DNA from: Clostridium sp. UBA699
Lineage (GTDB): Bacteria; Bacillota; Clostridia; Clostridiales; Clostridiaceae
Reading direction: 5' to 3'
DNA: 64,000 nucleotides
NCBI GenBank assembly: GCA_002298915.1
Contig: DBML01000023.1
Location: 186,001-250,000 of the forward strand
Under the pieces are notes generated by a model. The model made no database searches. It saw nothing but the letters and a program-made list of their open reading frames with translations, and had not been told where the DNA came from. Both the position numbers and the translations under genes were made by a program. Below are positions 17,479-26,081 of this stretch, one piece after another (the stretch's first letter is position 1; every line of letters starts with the position of its first letter).

Positions 17479-18352
17479 ATTGATAAAGGCGACCGCTTTG
17501 AACGGCGAAGTAAGGATAATAGCTGCGCAGACCACGGACCTTGTAAACAAGGCTGTCACGATACACGGATGCGCGGCGGGGGCAGCGGTAGCTTTCGGAA
17601 GGATGCTTACCGCTGGCTGCATCGTCGGCAGCATGCTCAAGGCTGAGCAGGACACTATGACACTCCAGATAGACGGAGGAGGGCCAATCAAAGGCATAAC
17701 AGTGACTTCTTATTCAGATGCACACGTCAAAGGCTACGTGGGAAACCCGGCTGCTGACCTTCCGCTCAACGAGAAGGGGAAAGTGGACGTTGCAGGCCTT
17801 GTCGGCCGCGAAGGGAGCCTCATGGTTATCAGGGACATGGGCCTCAGGGAGCCGTACGTGGGACAGGTGCCGATAGTGACAGGTGAAATAGGCGACGACC
17901 TTGCCTATTACTACACCGTTTCCGAGCAGACACCTTCGGCGGTTGGCCTTGGCGTGCTCATAGACACTGACTATAGCATAAAGGCAGCAGGCGGCTTCAT
18001 CATCCAGATGATGCCTGATGCAAACGAGATGGCCGCGGACCTGATCACATACAGGCTTGAGGAGGTCAAATCAATTACGGAGATGATGAGCGGCGGAATG
18101 AACATAGAGGACATAGTCAAGCACATCTTCGAGGACATGCAGCTTGAGATACTCGAGAGCATGACTCCTGAATACAGGTGCGACTGCACGAGGGAGATAG
18201 TCGAGCAGGCTCTGATAAGCATAGGAGAGCAGGAGCTGAGCAAGCTCTATGAGGAAGGAAAGACTGAGGAGCTCCAGTGCCACTACTGCAACGAGAAGTA
18301 CCTCTTCACCAAGGAAGATTTCGGAAGGATTTTGGAAGAAATTAAAAAATAG
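17471..18352 (+). CDS. hslO: Hsp33 redox-regulated chaperone
   Basis: Holdase chaperone switched on by oxidation in the cytoplasm. 293 residues, normal length. The N-terminal core holds VTIHGCAAGAAVAFGRML and GYVGNP. The redox switch at the C-terminus has the four zinc cysteines, CDCTR at about 237 and CHYC at about 270, so it should be able to sense oxidants. It is unexpected only in that the organism otherwise looks anaerobic, where it would serve oxygen stress. ATG 17471 overlaps the methyltransferase stop. Confidence 0.96.
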   Translation: MDKLIKATALNGEVRIIAAQTTDLVNKAVTIHGCAAGAAVAFGRMLTAGCIVGSMLKAEQDTMTLQIDGGGPIKGITVTSYSDAHVKGYVGNPAADLPLNEKGKVDVAGLVGREGSLMVIRDMGLREPYVGQVPIVTGEIGDDLAYYYTVSEQTPSAVGLGVLIDTDYSIKAAGGFIIQMMPDANEMAADLITYRLEEVKSITEMMSGGMNIEDIVKHIFEDMQLEILESMTPEYRCDCTREIVEQALISIGEQELSKLYEEGKTEELQCHYCNEKYLFTKEDFGRILEEIKK

Positions 18353-18355
18353 GTG

Positions 18356-18384
18356 TTGACATATAATCGGGCAGATTATATAAT
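18356..18384 (+). promoter_or_regulatory. consensus promoter of the tRNA cluster
   Basis: TTGACA (18356-18361), 17 bases, TATAAT (18379-18384). This is a perfect sigma-A promoter and begins right after the hslO stop codon. The first tRNA starts 43 bases downstream. Confidence 0.9.
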
Positions 18385-18426
18385 AGTAAATGTCCCAAGG
18401 AGCTGAAGCTCCTAAGGCAAGATAGT

Positions 18427-18502
18427 GGGCGCATAGCTCAGCTGGGAGAGCATCTGCCTTACAAGCAGAGGGTCACAGGTTCGAGCCCTGTTGTGCCCAC
18501 CA
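18427..18502 (+). tRNA. tRNA-Val (anticodon TAC)
   Basis: Cloverleaf with acceptor GGGCGCA paired to TGTGCCC, TTCGAGC arm, anticodon loop CTTACAA, and an encoded CCA end. 76 bases. Confidence 0.97.
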
Positions 18503-18509
18503 CTATTTT

Positions 18510-18586
18510 GGCCCAGTGGCTCAGATGGTTAGAGTGCCGGCCTGTCACGCCGGAGGTCGAGGGTTCGAGTCCCTTCTGGGTCGCCA
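18510..18586 (+). tRNA. tRNA-Asp (anticodon GTC)
   Basis: Acceptor GGCCCAG pairs with CTGGGTC, anticodon loop CTGTCAC, T-arm TTCGAGT, discriminator G and encoded CCA. 77 bases. Confidence 0.97.
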
Positions 18587-18599
18587 TCAAAAATTTTAC

Positions 18600-18675
<76 letters not shown>

Positions 18676-18680
18676 TTATT

Positions 18681-18755
18681 GCGGGAGTGGCTCAGTGGTA
18701 GAGCGTCACCTTGCCAAGGTGAACGTCGCGAGTTCGAATCTCGTCTTCCGCTCCA
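18681..18755 (+). tRNA. tRNA-Gly (anticodon GCC)
   Basis: Acceptor GCGGGAG pairs with CTTCCGC with one G-T pair, anticodon loop TTGCCAA, T-arm TTCGAAT, encoded CCA. 75 bases. Confidence 0.97.
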
Positions 18756-18759
18756 ATTT

Positions 18760-18833
<74 letters not shown>

Positions 18834-18840
18834 AAAGATA

Positions 18841-18872
18841 ACCTGAAACTTTTAAGTTTCAGGTTTTTTTTC
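18841..18872 (+). terminator. terminator of the tRNA cluster
   Basis: AACCTGAAAC and GTTTCAGGTT form a perfect ten-pair stem around a five-base loop, followed by a run of T. All five tRNAs lie between this and the promoter at 18356. Confidence 0.93.
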
Positions 18873-19014
18873 GCCCCAAATAGCAAGATGACACAGGATA
18901 TTCAATATCTGGTAATGTAAATAAAATATTAAGATTGTCGATTTGCCGCCACATTTCATGTTTTTTAAGGTAATATCATTTTGTATTACAAATTTTAAGG
19001 AACGGGGATGTAGT

Positions 19015-21042
19015 GTGGATTCAAGAAAGAACTTTTCCAAAAAAATCATGTCCATTGCGCTGAGCTTTGCTTTGCTGCTGGGCGGCGTTGTCACGGCGCA
19101 GTCCGGAGCCAGAGCTGCTTCGGCAAGCGACGGATCAATCATAGGGATACAGGTTGCAACCGCGCAGCAGATGGCGGCCTACGCCTTGTCGGTGAACCCT
19201 TCACCCAAAATCAGCTGCACCATGCTGGAACTGGCAAAGATGTATCTGGAAGAAGGTGCGGCAGAAGGGGTTCGCGGTGACATAGCTTTCGCCCAGGCCT
19301 GCAACGAAACAGGGACCTTTGCATACGGAGGGACCGCACTTTCTACGTGGAACAATTACTCCGGGCTCGGGGTTACGGGAGTTACTTACAATGCCGCAAC
19401 GGCTTCGGAAGTGGCCTTCACTGCCGGAGTAACAGTTATAAAGGATACCCAGGGTAACAGCGTAGGGGTGAAATTCAGCGAACCAAGGCTTGGGGTAAGG
19501 GCTCAGATACAGCATCTCAAGGGATATGCAACAACAGCGGCTTTAAAGCAGACGGTGGTAGACCCAAGGTACAGCCTTGTTTCAAAAGGTATAGCACCCG
19601 GCTGGCTGGACCTGAACGGGATATGGGCAGTTCCGGGTACAACCTACGGGCAGCAGATACTTGCAATATACGACAAGATACTCACGTTCGATCCAGGTCC
19701 TGCGGAACCTGTAGCAAGCCCGGCAGCAGCTGCAACAAGCCCTGGGGCAGCCGCCGCTTCACCTTCGGCGGAGACTGCCCCGGCGGCAGCCTCCAAAGTG
19801 CTGACCGCAATAGAGGTCACCCCGCCGTCGACGAGGTCGTACACTGTCGGCCAGAACCTTGATCTCACGGGACTTGCTGTGACAGGGAAGTACAGCGACG
19901 GCACAAGCTCTAAGCTTGACGCGGCCAAAGCGGTCATAAGCGGATTCGACAGCAAGGCAGCAGGAAGCCAGACCGTCACGGTAGCTGCCGAAGGGAAGAC
20001 AGCGACATTCAGCGTGGAAGTTGTTCCGGCGATAGACATAATAGCAGGCAAGGACAGCAATTCAACTGCGGTTGAGGTGAGCAAAACAACCAGCACCTCC
20101 GCAGACACCGTTATACTGGCATCGGGAACCGATTTCGAGGATGCCCTGTCTGCAGGGCCTCTGGCAGTGCAGGAGGAAGCGCCGATACTGCTGACCGAAA
20201 CCCACAGCGTTCCTCAGGCAACCCAGGAGGAAATAAAGAGGCTCAAAGCAAAAAAAGTCATAATCATGGGCGGAGAAGAAGTCGTTGGCAAGGAAGTGGC
20301 AAAAGCCCTTACCTCCCTCGGGGTCGAAGTCGAAAGGATCAGCGGAAGCAGCAGGTTCTCGACTGCGATGGAAACCGCAGACAGGGTTATGGAGAAATCT
20401 GGCGTAGTGGACAAGATAGTGCTTGTCAACGGCAGCGGCGTTACTTCTGCAGCTTCGCCGTTAGTTTCCGCTCCGAAGGAAAGCGACCTGTCGCTTCTCC
20501 TGCAGGAAAAGGCAGGATTGATAAAAAATGTGCCAGCTGAAGCTAAGTGCAGTGAGGGAATGCTTTCTGTTGGCAGCTATGCCTCTAAAAAAGGCATACC
20601 TATACTGCTGACAGACTCCAACAAACTTCCGGATGAAACCAAAGCTGCACTGATCATGTTCGGAACAAGGGAAGTGCAGATTGCGGGAGGCTACAGCGAG
20701 GTGAGCCAGAGGGTGGAAGATGAGCTGAAGGCACTGGGGATAACAGTCAAAAGGATTAGCGGCAGCAGCCAGTTCGGAACTTCCGCAGAGGCGGCAGGCA
20801 AGCTGTTTCCGGATTCCCGTGAGGCTGTGGCATTAAACTCAAGTGTCGCTGCAGACGCACTTGCGGCAATCCCTCTTGCTGCAAAGAAGGACGCCCCGGT
20901 AATACTCGTAGGCCAGGGGAAGATTCCGGAAGAAGTCAGCTCTTATCTGGCCTCTTCGGGGATAGACAGCATCACTGTTGTCGGCGGAGACATCGAAGCG
21001 GGGCAGGCTGTTAAGAAGCAGCTTGCAGACCTTCTGAAATAA
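19015..21042 (+). CDS. secreted glucosaminidase with Ig-like and CWB2 wall-binding domains
   Basis: Cell-wall hydrolase of about 675 residues. GTG 19015 gives a signal peptide (SRKNFSKKIMSIALSFALLL, cleavage near AQSGARA). The catalytic part (about 45-215) resembles glucosaminidase: ACNETGTFAYGG carries the likely acid glutamate, followed by WNNYSGLG and SEPRLGVRAQIQHLKGYA. An alanine-, serine- and proline-rich linker (about 225-258) leads to a group 3 bacterial Ig-like domain (LTAIEVTPPSTRSYTVG...). Three CWB2 repeats fill residues 340-675, each with an RISGSSRFST- or VAGG-like phrase; three is the number that forms the wall anchor in clostridial proteins. It should cleave peptidoglycan at the surface. 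Confidence 0.88.
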   Translation: MDSRKNFSKKIMSIALSFALLLGGVVTAQSGARAASASDGSIIGIQVATAQQMAAYALSVNPSPKISCTMLELAKMYLEEGAAEGVRGDIAFAQACNETGTFAYGGTALSTWNNYSGLGVTGVTYNAATASEVAFTAGVTVIKDTQGNSVGVKFSEPRLGVRAQIQHLKGYATTAALKQTVVDPRYSLVSKGIAPGWLDLNGIWAVPGTTYGQQILAIYDKILTFDPGPAEPVASPAAAATSPGAAAASPSAETAPAAASKVLTAIEVTPPSTRSYTVGQNLDLTGLAVTGKYSDGTSSKLDAAKAVISGFDSKAAGSQTVTVAAEGKTATFSVEVVPAIDIIAGKDSNSTAVEVSKTTSTSADTVILASGTDFEDALSAGPLAVQEEAPILLTETHSVPQATQEEIKRLKAKKVIIMGGEEVVGKEVAKALTSLGVEVERISGSSRFSTAMETADRVMEKSGVVDKIVLVNGSGVTSAASPLVSAPKESDLSLLLQEKAGLIKNVPAEAKCSEGMLSVGSYASKKGIPILLTDSNKLPDETKAALIMFGTREVQIAGGYSEVSQRVEDELKALGITVKRISGSSQFGTSAEAAGKLFPDSREAVALNSSVAADALAAIPLAAKKDAPVILVGQGKIPEEVSSYLASSGIDSITVVGGDIEAGQAVKKQLADLLK

Positions 21043-21060
21043 CCACAGGTATGAAAACCG

Positions 21061-21101
21061 GGAACCTGAAGCTGTGACGGCTTCAGGTTCCTTCTGTTAT
21101 A
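21061..21101 (+). terminator. terminator after the CWB2 protein
   Basis: GGAACCTGAAGC (21061-21072) and GCTTCAGGTTCC (21080-21091) form a perfect 12-pair stem; the following tail TTCTGTTAT is only moderately T-rich. Confidence 0.7.
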
Positions 21102-21111
21102 ATCAAAATTA

Positions 21112-21140
21112 TTGCAATTGCTGTGAATAAATATTACAAT
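21112..21140 (+). promoter_or_regulatory. probable promoter of the kdpDE-like genes
   Basis: TTGCAA (21112-21117), 17 bases, TACAAT (21135-21140), just downstream of the preceding terminator and 45 bases ahead of the kinase start. Confidence 0.65.
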
Positions 21141-21184
21141 CTTCTTGTCAGCAGACTTCTGCTGGAAAAGGAGAAAAAAGATAA

Positions 21185-22693
21185 ATGTCAAACAGTAATG
21201 CAATATATAAAAAGCTGGGGAAGATGGCCTTAATACTGCTCTTATGCACTCTGGCGGCTATGGGGTCACATTATTTCAACGGATTCGAATCCAACATAGT
21301 CATGATATACCTGCTTGGAATCCTGTTCATATCGTACATGGTCGAAAGCTATGCAGTAAGCATATGCGCATCGGTCTGCGCGGTATTCCTGTACAACTAT
21401 TTCTTTGTAAAGCCTCTATACACGCTTAAGGTGGATGACCCAAGCTACATCATATCCTTCCTTGTCATGTTCATAGTCGCCTTCATAACGAGCATGCTGA
21501 CCATAAGGGTAAAGCTCGAGAGGCTGCGGGTGGAAGACAGGGAAGAGAACATAACCGCGCTTTATCAGATAGAGAAGAGGCTTCTCAGTGCAAAGAGCAG
21601 GGAGGATCTGGCGGTTGTTTCTGCCGATGAAATTGCCTGGAGGTTCGATGCCAATGTCCTGGTTAAGCTTTTCGATTCCAGGGGCAATGCTATCTCCAGG
21701 CACGTTGCAGGGATCGACGTTTTTGCGGGACAGGCGGACATTTATGCTATCGACGAGGCTTACAGGTTCGGAAGAACCTGCGGTAGGGGCACGAACATTT
21801 TCCCGGGTGCCAACGCTTACTACAGGCCCATAAAAGGGCTTGGAGACGTCCTCGGCGTCATAGGGATAGCGAGGCAGAAAGGTTCGGAAATCTCCGAGCA
21901 GCAGCTCAGACTGCTGGACGTTATAATACCACAGATAGAGGTTGTTCTCCAGCGCGAGAAGAACTATGAAAAGCAGCAGAAGACCCAGCTGCAGATCCAG
22001 ACGGAGCGCCTCAAGGCAGACATGCTGAGGTCCATCTCGCATGATTTCAGGACTCCTCTCACAAGCGTTATGGGACTGTCCAGCACTGCGCTGGACAACT
22101 ACGATAAAATGGACGAAGAAGGCAGGAAAAAGTACCTGAGGAGCATATATGAAGAGGCGAGCTGGCTCAACGAGATAGTAGAAAACATCCTCCAGGCGAC
22201 CCGCTTTGAGGAAGGCAGCGTGAAGCTCAACCTTGAGGAGGAAGCTGCCGAGGAGATCATCACAGAAGCGGTGACCCATGTGAAGAAGCATGCAGGCAAG
22301 CGCGAGATAAGGGTGAAAATTCCCGACGAGATCATATTTGTAAGGGTGGACGGGGTGCTCATAAGGCAGGTGCTTGTCAACCTGCTCAACAACGCCGTCA
22401 ACTATTCGCCTGAAGGCAGCGAGATAGCCGTATCCCTGCGACGCGAAGGAGCGCGCGTGATTTTCGAGGTCAGCGACAACGGAGTCGGAATTTCCGACGA
22501 GGACCTCCCTCACATTTTTGAAAGGTACAAAAGAGGCGAAAGCGGCAAGCTTCACGGAAAGGGCATTGGACTAGGCCTTTCGCTTTGCAAATCCATTGTT
22601 GAGGCCCATGGCGGCGAAATCTCCATAGGTCGTAACCTGCCTAAGGGGACCGTGGTGAGCTTTTATGTTTTTGCTGATAAGGAGATGATGTAA
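21185..22693 (+). CDS. KdpD-like sensor histidine kinase lacking the N-terminal KdpD/Usp part
   Basis: 502 residues. It starts directly with the four membrane segments of the DUF4118 domain (about 12-105), where E. coli KdpD has some 395 residues before them. A GAF-like region (about 125-260) follows, then HisKA with the phospho-acceptor histidine in MLRSISHDFRTPLTS (about 284) and HATPase with N box (VNLLNNAVNYSPEG), G1 (VSDNGVGIS), F (LPHIFERYKR) and G2 (GKGIGLGLSLCKS). All catalytic boxes are intact. It lacks the Walker-type K+/c-di-AMP sensing module, so its signal must enter through the membrane or GAF domain. One base overlaps the regulator start. Confidence 0.9.
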   Translation: MSNSNAIYKKLGKMALILLLCTLAAMGSHYFNGFESNIVMIYLLGILFISYMVESYAVSICASVCAVFLYNYFFVKPLYTLKVDDPSYIISFLVMFIVAFITSMLTIRVKLERLRVEDREENITALYQIEKRLLSAKSREDLAVVSADEIAWRFDANVLVKLFDSRGNAISRHVAGIDVFAGQADIYAIDEAYRFGRTCGRGTNIFPGANAYYRPIKGLGDVLGVIGIARQKGSEISEQQLRLLDVIIPQIEVVLQREKNYEKQQKTQLQIQTERLKADMLRSISHDFRTPLTSVMGLSSTALDNYDKMDEEGRKKYLRSIYEEASWLNEIVENILQATRFEEGSVKLNLEEEAAEEIITEAVTHVKKHAGKREIRVKIPDEIIFVRVDGVLIRQVLVNLLNNAVNYSPEGSEIAVSLRREGARVIFEVSDNGVGISDEDLPHIFERYKRGESGKLHGKGIGLGLSLCKSIVEAHGGEISIGRNLPKGTVVSFYVFADKEMM

Positions 22694-23388
22694 TGGAACC
22701 GCTTATACTGGTTGTGGACGACGAAAAGACCATAAGGAGCTTTGTGAAGCTTTCCATGGAGACTCAGGGCTACAAGTGCATCGACACCGACAGCGGAGCC
22801 GGCGCGATCATGCTTGCAGTTTCCCAGAACCCCGACATAATGATTCTGGACCTGGGACTTCCCGATATGGACGGAATAGATGTCATAAAGAAGCTCAGAA
22901 CATTTTCGCAGCTTCCGATCATCGTCATATCCGCAAGGGGCCACGAGCGCGAAAAGGTTGAGGCCCTCGACGCAGGAGCAGACGATTACCTGACTAAGCC
23001 CTTCGGAGTGCCTGAACTGCTTGCGCGCATAAGGGTTACCCTTAGGCACAAGGCTTTGAGCGCGGCATCGAAGGAGGCCAAGGAGCCTGTATATAGGGTC
23101 AGGGACCTGGTCATAGATACGGGAAAGCACAGGGTTTGGTTATCTGGGGAGGAGGTAAAGCTGACCCCTCACGAGTACAAGGTACTTGTCCTGCTGGCTG
23201 AGAACAGGGGCAAGGTGCTCACCCACAGGTATATTACAGAAAAGATATGGGGAGGGATGATATCAGACGACGTAAGGTCGCTGAGGGTCTGCATGGGCAA
23301 CCTGAGGAGGAAGCTCGGAGAAGACCCCGCTCTTCCGAAATACATTGTAACCGAAATAGGTGTTGGATACAGGCTGGTCGACGAATAG
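22693..23388 (+). CDS. KdpE-like OmpR-family response regulator
   Basis: 231 residues. The receiver domain has acidic residues VDDEK, the phosphorylated aspartate in IMILDLGLPDMDG (about 53), the conserved T/S and lysine (LTKPFGVPELLARI). The C-terminal winged helix carries LTPHEYKVLVLLAENRGKVLTH and the recognition region VRSLRVCMGNLRRKLGE. It is co-translated with the kinase. The neighbouring permease gene at 23526 has direct repeats in its promoter region and is the obvious target. Confidence 0.92.
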   Translation: MEPLILVVDDEKTIRSFVKLSMETQGYKCIDTDSGAGAIMLAVSQNPDIMILDLGLPDMDGIDVIKKLRTFSQLPIIVISARGHEREKVEALDAGADDYLTKPFGVPELLARIRVTLRHKALSAASKEAKEPVYRVRDLVIDTGKHRVWLSGEEVKLTPHEYKVLVLLAENRGKVLTHRYITEKIWGGMISDDVRSLRVCMGNLRRKLGEDPALPKYIVTEIGVGYRLVDE

Positions 23389-23406
23389 ACCGGCCTTTAT
23401 TTTTTT
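23372..23406 (+). terminator. terminator overlapping the kdpE-like stop codon
   Basis: GGCTGGTC (23372-23379) pairs with GACCGGCC (23388-23395), one G-T pair, then TTTATTTTTTT. It separates the two-component genes from kimA, so the permease needs its own promoter. Confidence 0.8.
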
Positions 23407-23426
23407 GCATAATCATTACAGTTTCA

Positions 23427-23475
23427 CACAAAAAACTTACACAAAACTTATACAAAAAGCCTTATCTTATATCTA
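23427..23475 (+). promoter_or_regulatory. direct repeats and promoter region of the KimA-like gene
   Basis: CAAAAAACTTA (23429-23439) and CACAAAACTTA (23440-23450) are tandem with an 11-base period, followed by TACAAAAAG. OmpR/KdpE-type regulators commonly bind direct repeats one helical turn apart. A weak promoter, CTTATA-17-TATCTA (23447-23475), overlaps the second repeat. This placement suits an activator, but binding is inferred only. Confidence 0.5.
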
Positions 23476-23525
23476 TGACGAAGATATATTTGTGCCAGAG
23501 GGCACGGAGGAGAATATAAAAAACT

Positions 23526-25394
23526 ATGGTTAAAGAATTGAAGAATGTCATTTTAGGTAAACCGCTGGCCACTGAGGCTATGTCTCATGAAAAGCTCAAC
23601 ATCCCGTTCGGGCTGGCGATTATGTCGAGCGACGCGATCTCGTCGGTGGCATACGCCAGCGAGGAAATACTCTGGGTATTGATACCTGTGATAGGATTAT
23701 TGTCCTACAGGTACATGTTCGAGGCTTCACTAGCGATCATCACCCTTCTGGTCATACTCGTTTTTTCATACAGGCAGACAATAGCCAGCTACCCTTCCGG
23801 AGGCGGAGCTTACACCGTTGCAAAGGAAAACATCGGAACGATTCCGGGGCTGGTTGCCGGAGCGTCGCTTTCCGTTGACTACCTCCTTACTGTTGCGGTC
23901 AGCACCTGTGCGGGAACAGCTGCTGTGACCTCTGCGTTCCCTGCGCTTTACAGCCACAGGATAAGCATTGCGCTGTTTTTCATTCTGCTGATAACCATAG
24001 GAAACCTAAGGGGTGTAAGCGAATCTGCTAAGATATTCGGTTTACCGCCATACCTCTTTATAGGCGGCATGATCACTATGATAGTTTACGGGATTGCCAA
24101 GGTCAAGCTTTTCGGATATGTGCCGACCGCTGTGAACTCGGTTCCGATGCCTATGGGCGACATAACCCTTTTCCTGTTTCTCAGGGCGTTCTCGGCCGGC
24201 TGCGCTGCCCTTACCGGTGTGGAAGCTGTAAGCAACGGGGTGCCGAACTTCAAGGCTCCTGCGCAGAAAAACGCGACAACGATACTGTTCCTGCTGGCGC
24301 TTATAATCATATTCGTGTTCGGCGGAACATCATACCTTGCCACACTCTACCATGCTGTGCCTAGCTTTCAGAACACGGTCGTATCACAGATAGCTTCCCA
24401 GGTATTCGGACAGGGTGTCATGTACTACTTCATTCAGATAACTACAGCACTTATACTGATACTAGCTGCCAACACGGCCTACTCTGGGTTCCCGCTTCTT
24501 GCGTCAACCATAGCTAAGGACGGCTTTCTGCCTAGGCAGCTCCAGAAAAGAGGGCACAGGCTAAGCTTCAACAACGGAATCGTCTCCCTTGGTGTAGCTG
24601 CAGGCATACTTATAGTCATATTCAGAGGCGAAACACACTACCTGATCCCGCTCTATGCTGTAGGCGTATTCATCTCCTTCACGCTTTCGCAGTTCGGCAT
24701 GTTCAGGAAGTGGACAAGGGAAAAGGGAAGAGGCTGGGTTCACAAGGCTGCAATAAACGGAACCGGAGCAGTAATAACCCTCATAACCGCAAGCATAATA
24801 GCGATAACCAAATTCACTTCCGGTGCATGGGTGGTCATCGTGCTGATACCGACCTTCGTTTACATCATGAAGAAGATAAACGCCCACTACCAGAACGTGG
24901 CCAAGCAGCTCAGGGTTGGGCCGGACAGCGTCCCGGACGTGGTCCCGAACCCCATCAATGCAAAGCACATGATAGTCCTTGTGCAGAGCTACAACAAAGC
25001 CACTATCAAGACCATAAACTACGCGAAATGCCTCTCGGAGGACATTGTCGGCTTCCATGTTTCGGTGGACGATGAGGAGACTGCAAAGCTGGTCAGGAAG
25101 TGGGAGGAAAACAACGTGGGAATCCCGCTGGTGATAAAGCAATCCCCTTACAGGGACGTGCTCAGCCTCCTTGTAGAATACATCGAGTCAGACGAGCATG
25201 CATCTAAGCTTGGCGACCTTGTCACTGTCCTCATGGCGCAGTTCGTGGTAGAAAAGCCTTGGGAGAACGCGCTCCACAACCAGACGGCATACTTCATAAG
25301 GCAGGCGCTGCTGAAGCACAGGAACATAGCGGTAATATCAGTGCCATACATCATAGAGTCAGACATGGGGATATACGAGAGATTGAAAGCATAG
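23526..25394 (+). CDS. KimA-like high-affinity potassium permease (APC superfamily)
   Basis: 622 residues, close to B. subtilis KimA (about 607). Twelve hydrophobic segments run from about 28 to 450; near the first is MSSDAISSVAYASEEIL, and YPSGGGAYTVAKENIG is the amino acid/potassium carrier motif of the family. A soluble tail (about 480-620) is of the universal stress type known for KimA (HMIVLVQSYNKATIKTINYA, IVGFHVSVDDEET). KimA proteins import K+ with protons and are inhibited by c-di-AMP. No ydaO-type riboswitch is present; control probably comes from the adjacent two-component system. ATG 23526 lies behind GGAGGAG. Confidence 0.82.
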   Translation: MVKELKNVILGKPLATEAMSHEKLNIPFGLAIMSSDAISSVAYASEEILWVLIPVIGLLSYRYMFEASLAIITLLVILVFSYRQTIASYPSGGGAYTVAKENIGTIPGLVAGASLSVDYLLTVAVSTCAGTAAVTSAFPALYSHRISIALFFILLITIGNLRGVSESAKIFGLPPYLFIGGMITMIVYGIAKVKLFGYVPTAVNSVPMPMGDITLFLFLRAFSAGCAALTGVEAVSNGVPNFKAPAQKNATTILFLLALIIIFVFGGTSYLATLYHAVPSFQNTVVSQIASQVFGQGVMYYFIQITTALILILAANTAYSGFPLLASTIAKDGFLPRQLQKRGHRLSFNNGIVSLGVAAGILIVIFRGETHYLIPLYAVGVFISFTLSQFGMFRKWTREKGRGWVHKAAINGTGAVITLITASIIAITKFTSGAWVVIVLIPTFVYIMKKINAHYQNVAKQLRVGPDSVPDVVPNPINAKHMIVLVQSYNKATIKTINYAKCLSEDIVGFHVSVDDEETAKLVRKWEENNVGIPLVIKQSPYRDVLSLLVEYIESDEHASKLGDLVTVLMAQFVVEKPWENALHNQTAYFIRQALLKHRNIAVISVPYIIESDMGIYERLKA

Positions 25395-25404
25395 GAAATA
25401 GAAA

Positions 25405-25440
25405 AGAGGCCTGTCCGGTGGTGGACGGGCCTCTGTTTCA
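25405..25440. terminator. bidirectional terminator between kimA and the ankyrin gene
   Basis: AGAGGCCTGTCC (25405-25416) and GGACGGGCCTCT (25423-25434) pair with one G-T. The plus strand is followed by GTTTCAT, the minus strand by TTTTC, so it can serve both convergent genes. Confidence 0.75.
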
Positions 25441-25442
25441 TA

Positions 25443-26069
25443 TCAGAATGTTGCGCCATGCTTCTTCAGTATCTCCGCGAACTTGTCCTCCTTGCAGAAG
25501 CCAAGAGGGGTGTAGCCGGCTGGGTTCTTCACGTTAAGCTTGTAGCCAAGTTCAAGAAGGGCCACAAGGAACTCTTCGAATTTTTCGGGATCCAGGCCCA
25601 GGAAGTCCTCGTGCAGGAGGGTGTTTCCGTGCTTGTCGACAGCATTGACGTCCGCTCCGTAGCTTGCAAGCAGAAGCAGCAGCTCCTTGGAAAAGCTGAA
25701 GGTGCAGTAGAAAAGAGGCGTCCTGCCCGATATGTTGCGGGCGTTGGCGTCAGCTCCGCGCTCGAGGAGGAGGGATATGAGCTCAAGGTGAGGTGTCACC
25801 CTGGCGCAGAGCCTGTGAAGCGGCGTATCGTGCATGCTGCTCACGTTATTGTTCAGGTCGTCGGAGTTGTTTATAAGGTAACTGATGACCTCCACATAGT
25901 TATCCTCGCAGTTGTCGATGGCGTACTGCAGCATCCCTTCCGTTTCAAAATCGGCGCTTATGTTCTCGGCCGTCGCCAGGTAGGCTTTTATCTCCTCAAG
26001 ATTCCCCGTTGTTATGGCCCTGTATATCGTGTCCGGTTTCTTAGAAAACAAATTCTTAAAAAAGCTCAT
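25443..26069 (-). CDS. ankyrin repeat protein
   Basis: 208 residues. After an N-terminal MSFFKNLFSKKPDTIYRAITTG come five or so repeats, of which the clearest are TPLHRLCARVTPHLELISLLLERGADANARNISGRTPLFYC and LLLLASYGADVNAVDKHGNTLLHED; the last ends PAGYTPLGFCKEDKFAEILKKHGA. No signal peptide or membrane segment. GGAGGAG precedes ATG 26069. It is followed upstream (in transcription) by the DUF6873-like gene with a 12-base gap, so they are probably one operon. Base composition matches the main genome, unlike the ankyrin gene at 13.8 kb. Confidence 0.85.
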   Translation of the reverse strand: MSFFKNLFSKKPDTIYRAITTGNLEEIKAYLATAENISADFETEGMLQYAIDNCEDNYVEVISYLINNSDDLNNNVSSMHDTPLHRLCARVTPHLELISLLLERGADANARNISGRTPLFYCTFSFSKELLLLLASYGADVNAVDKHGNTLLHEDFLGLDPEKFEEFLVALLELGYKLNVKNPAGYTPLGFCKEDKFAEILKKHGATF

Positions 26070-26081
26070 GGTATCTCCTCC

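Noticed and set aside
21416..22555. 379-codon open frame on the minus strand opposite the kinase
   Set aside because: It lies wholly opposite a gene with complete kinase motifs and has no recognisable domain; long antisense frames are common in G+C-rich clostridial genes of this codon use.
23389..23525. ydaO-type c-di-AMP riboswitch ahead of the KimA-like gene
   Set aside because: Only about 120 bases are available after the terminator and none of the riboswitch's conserved stems is visible.
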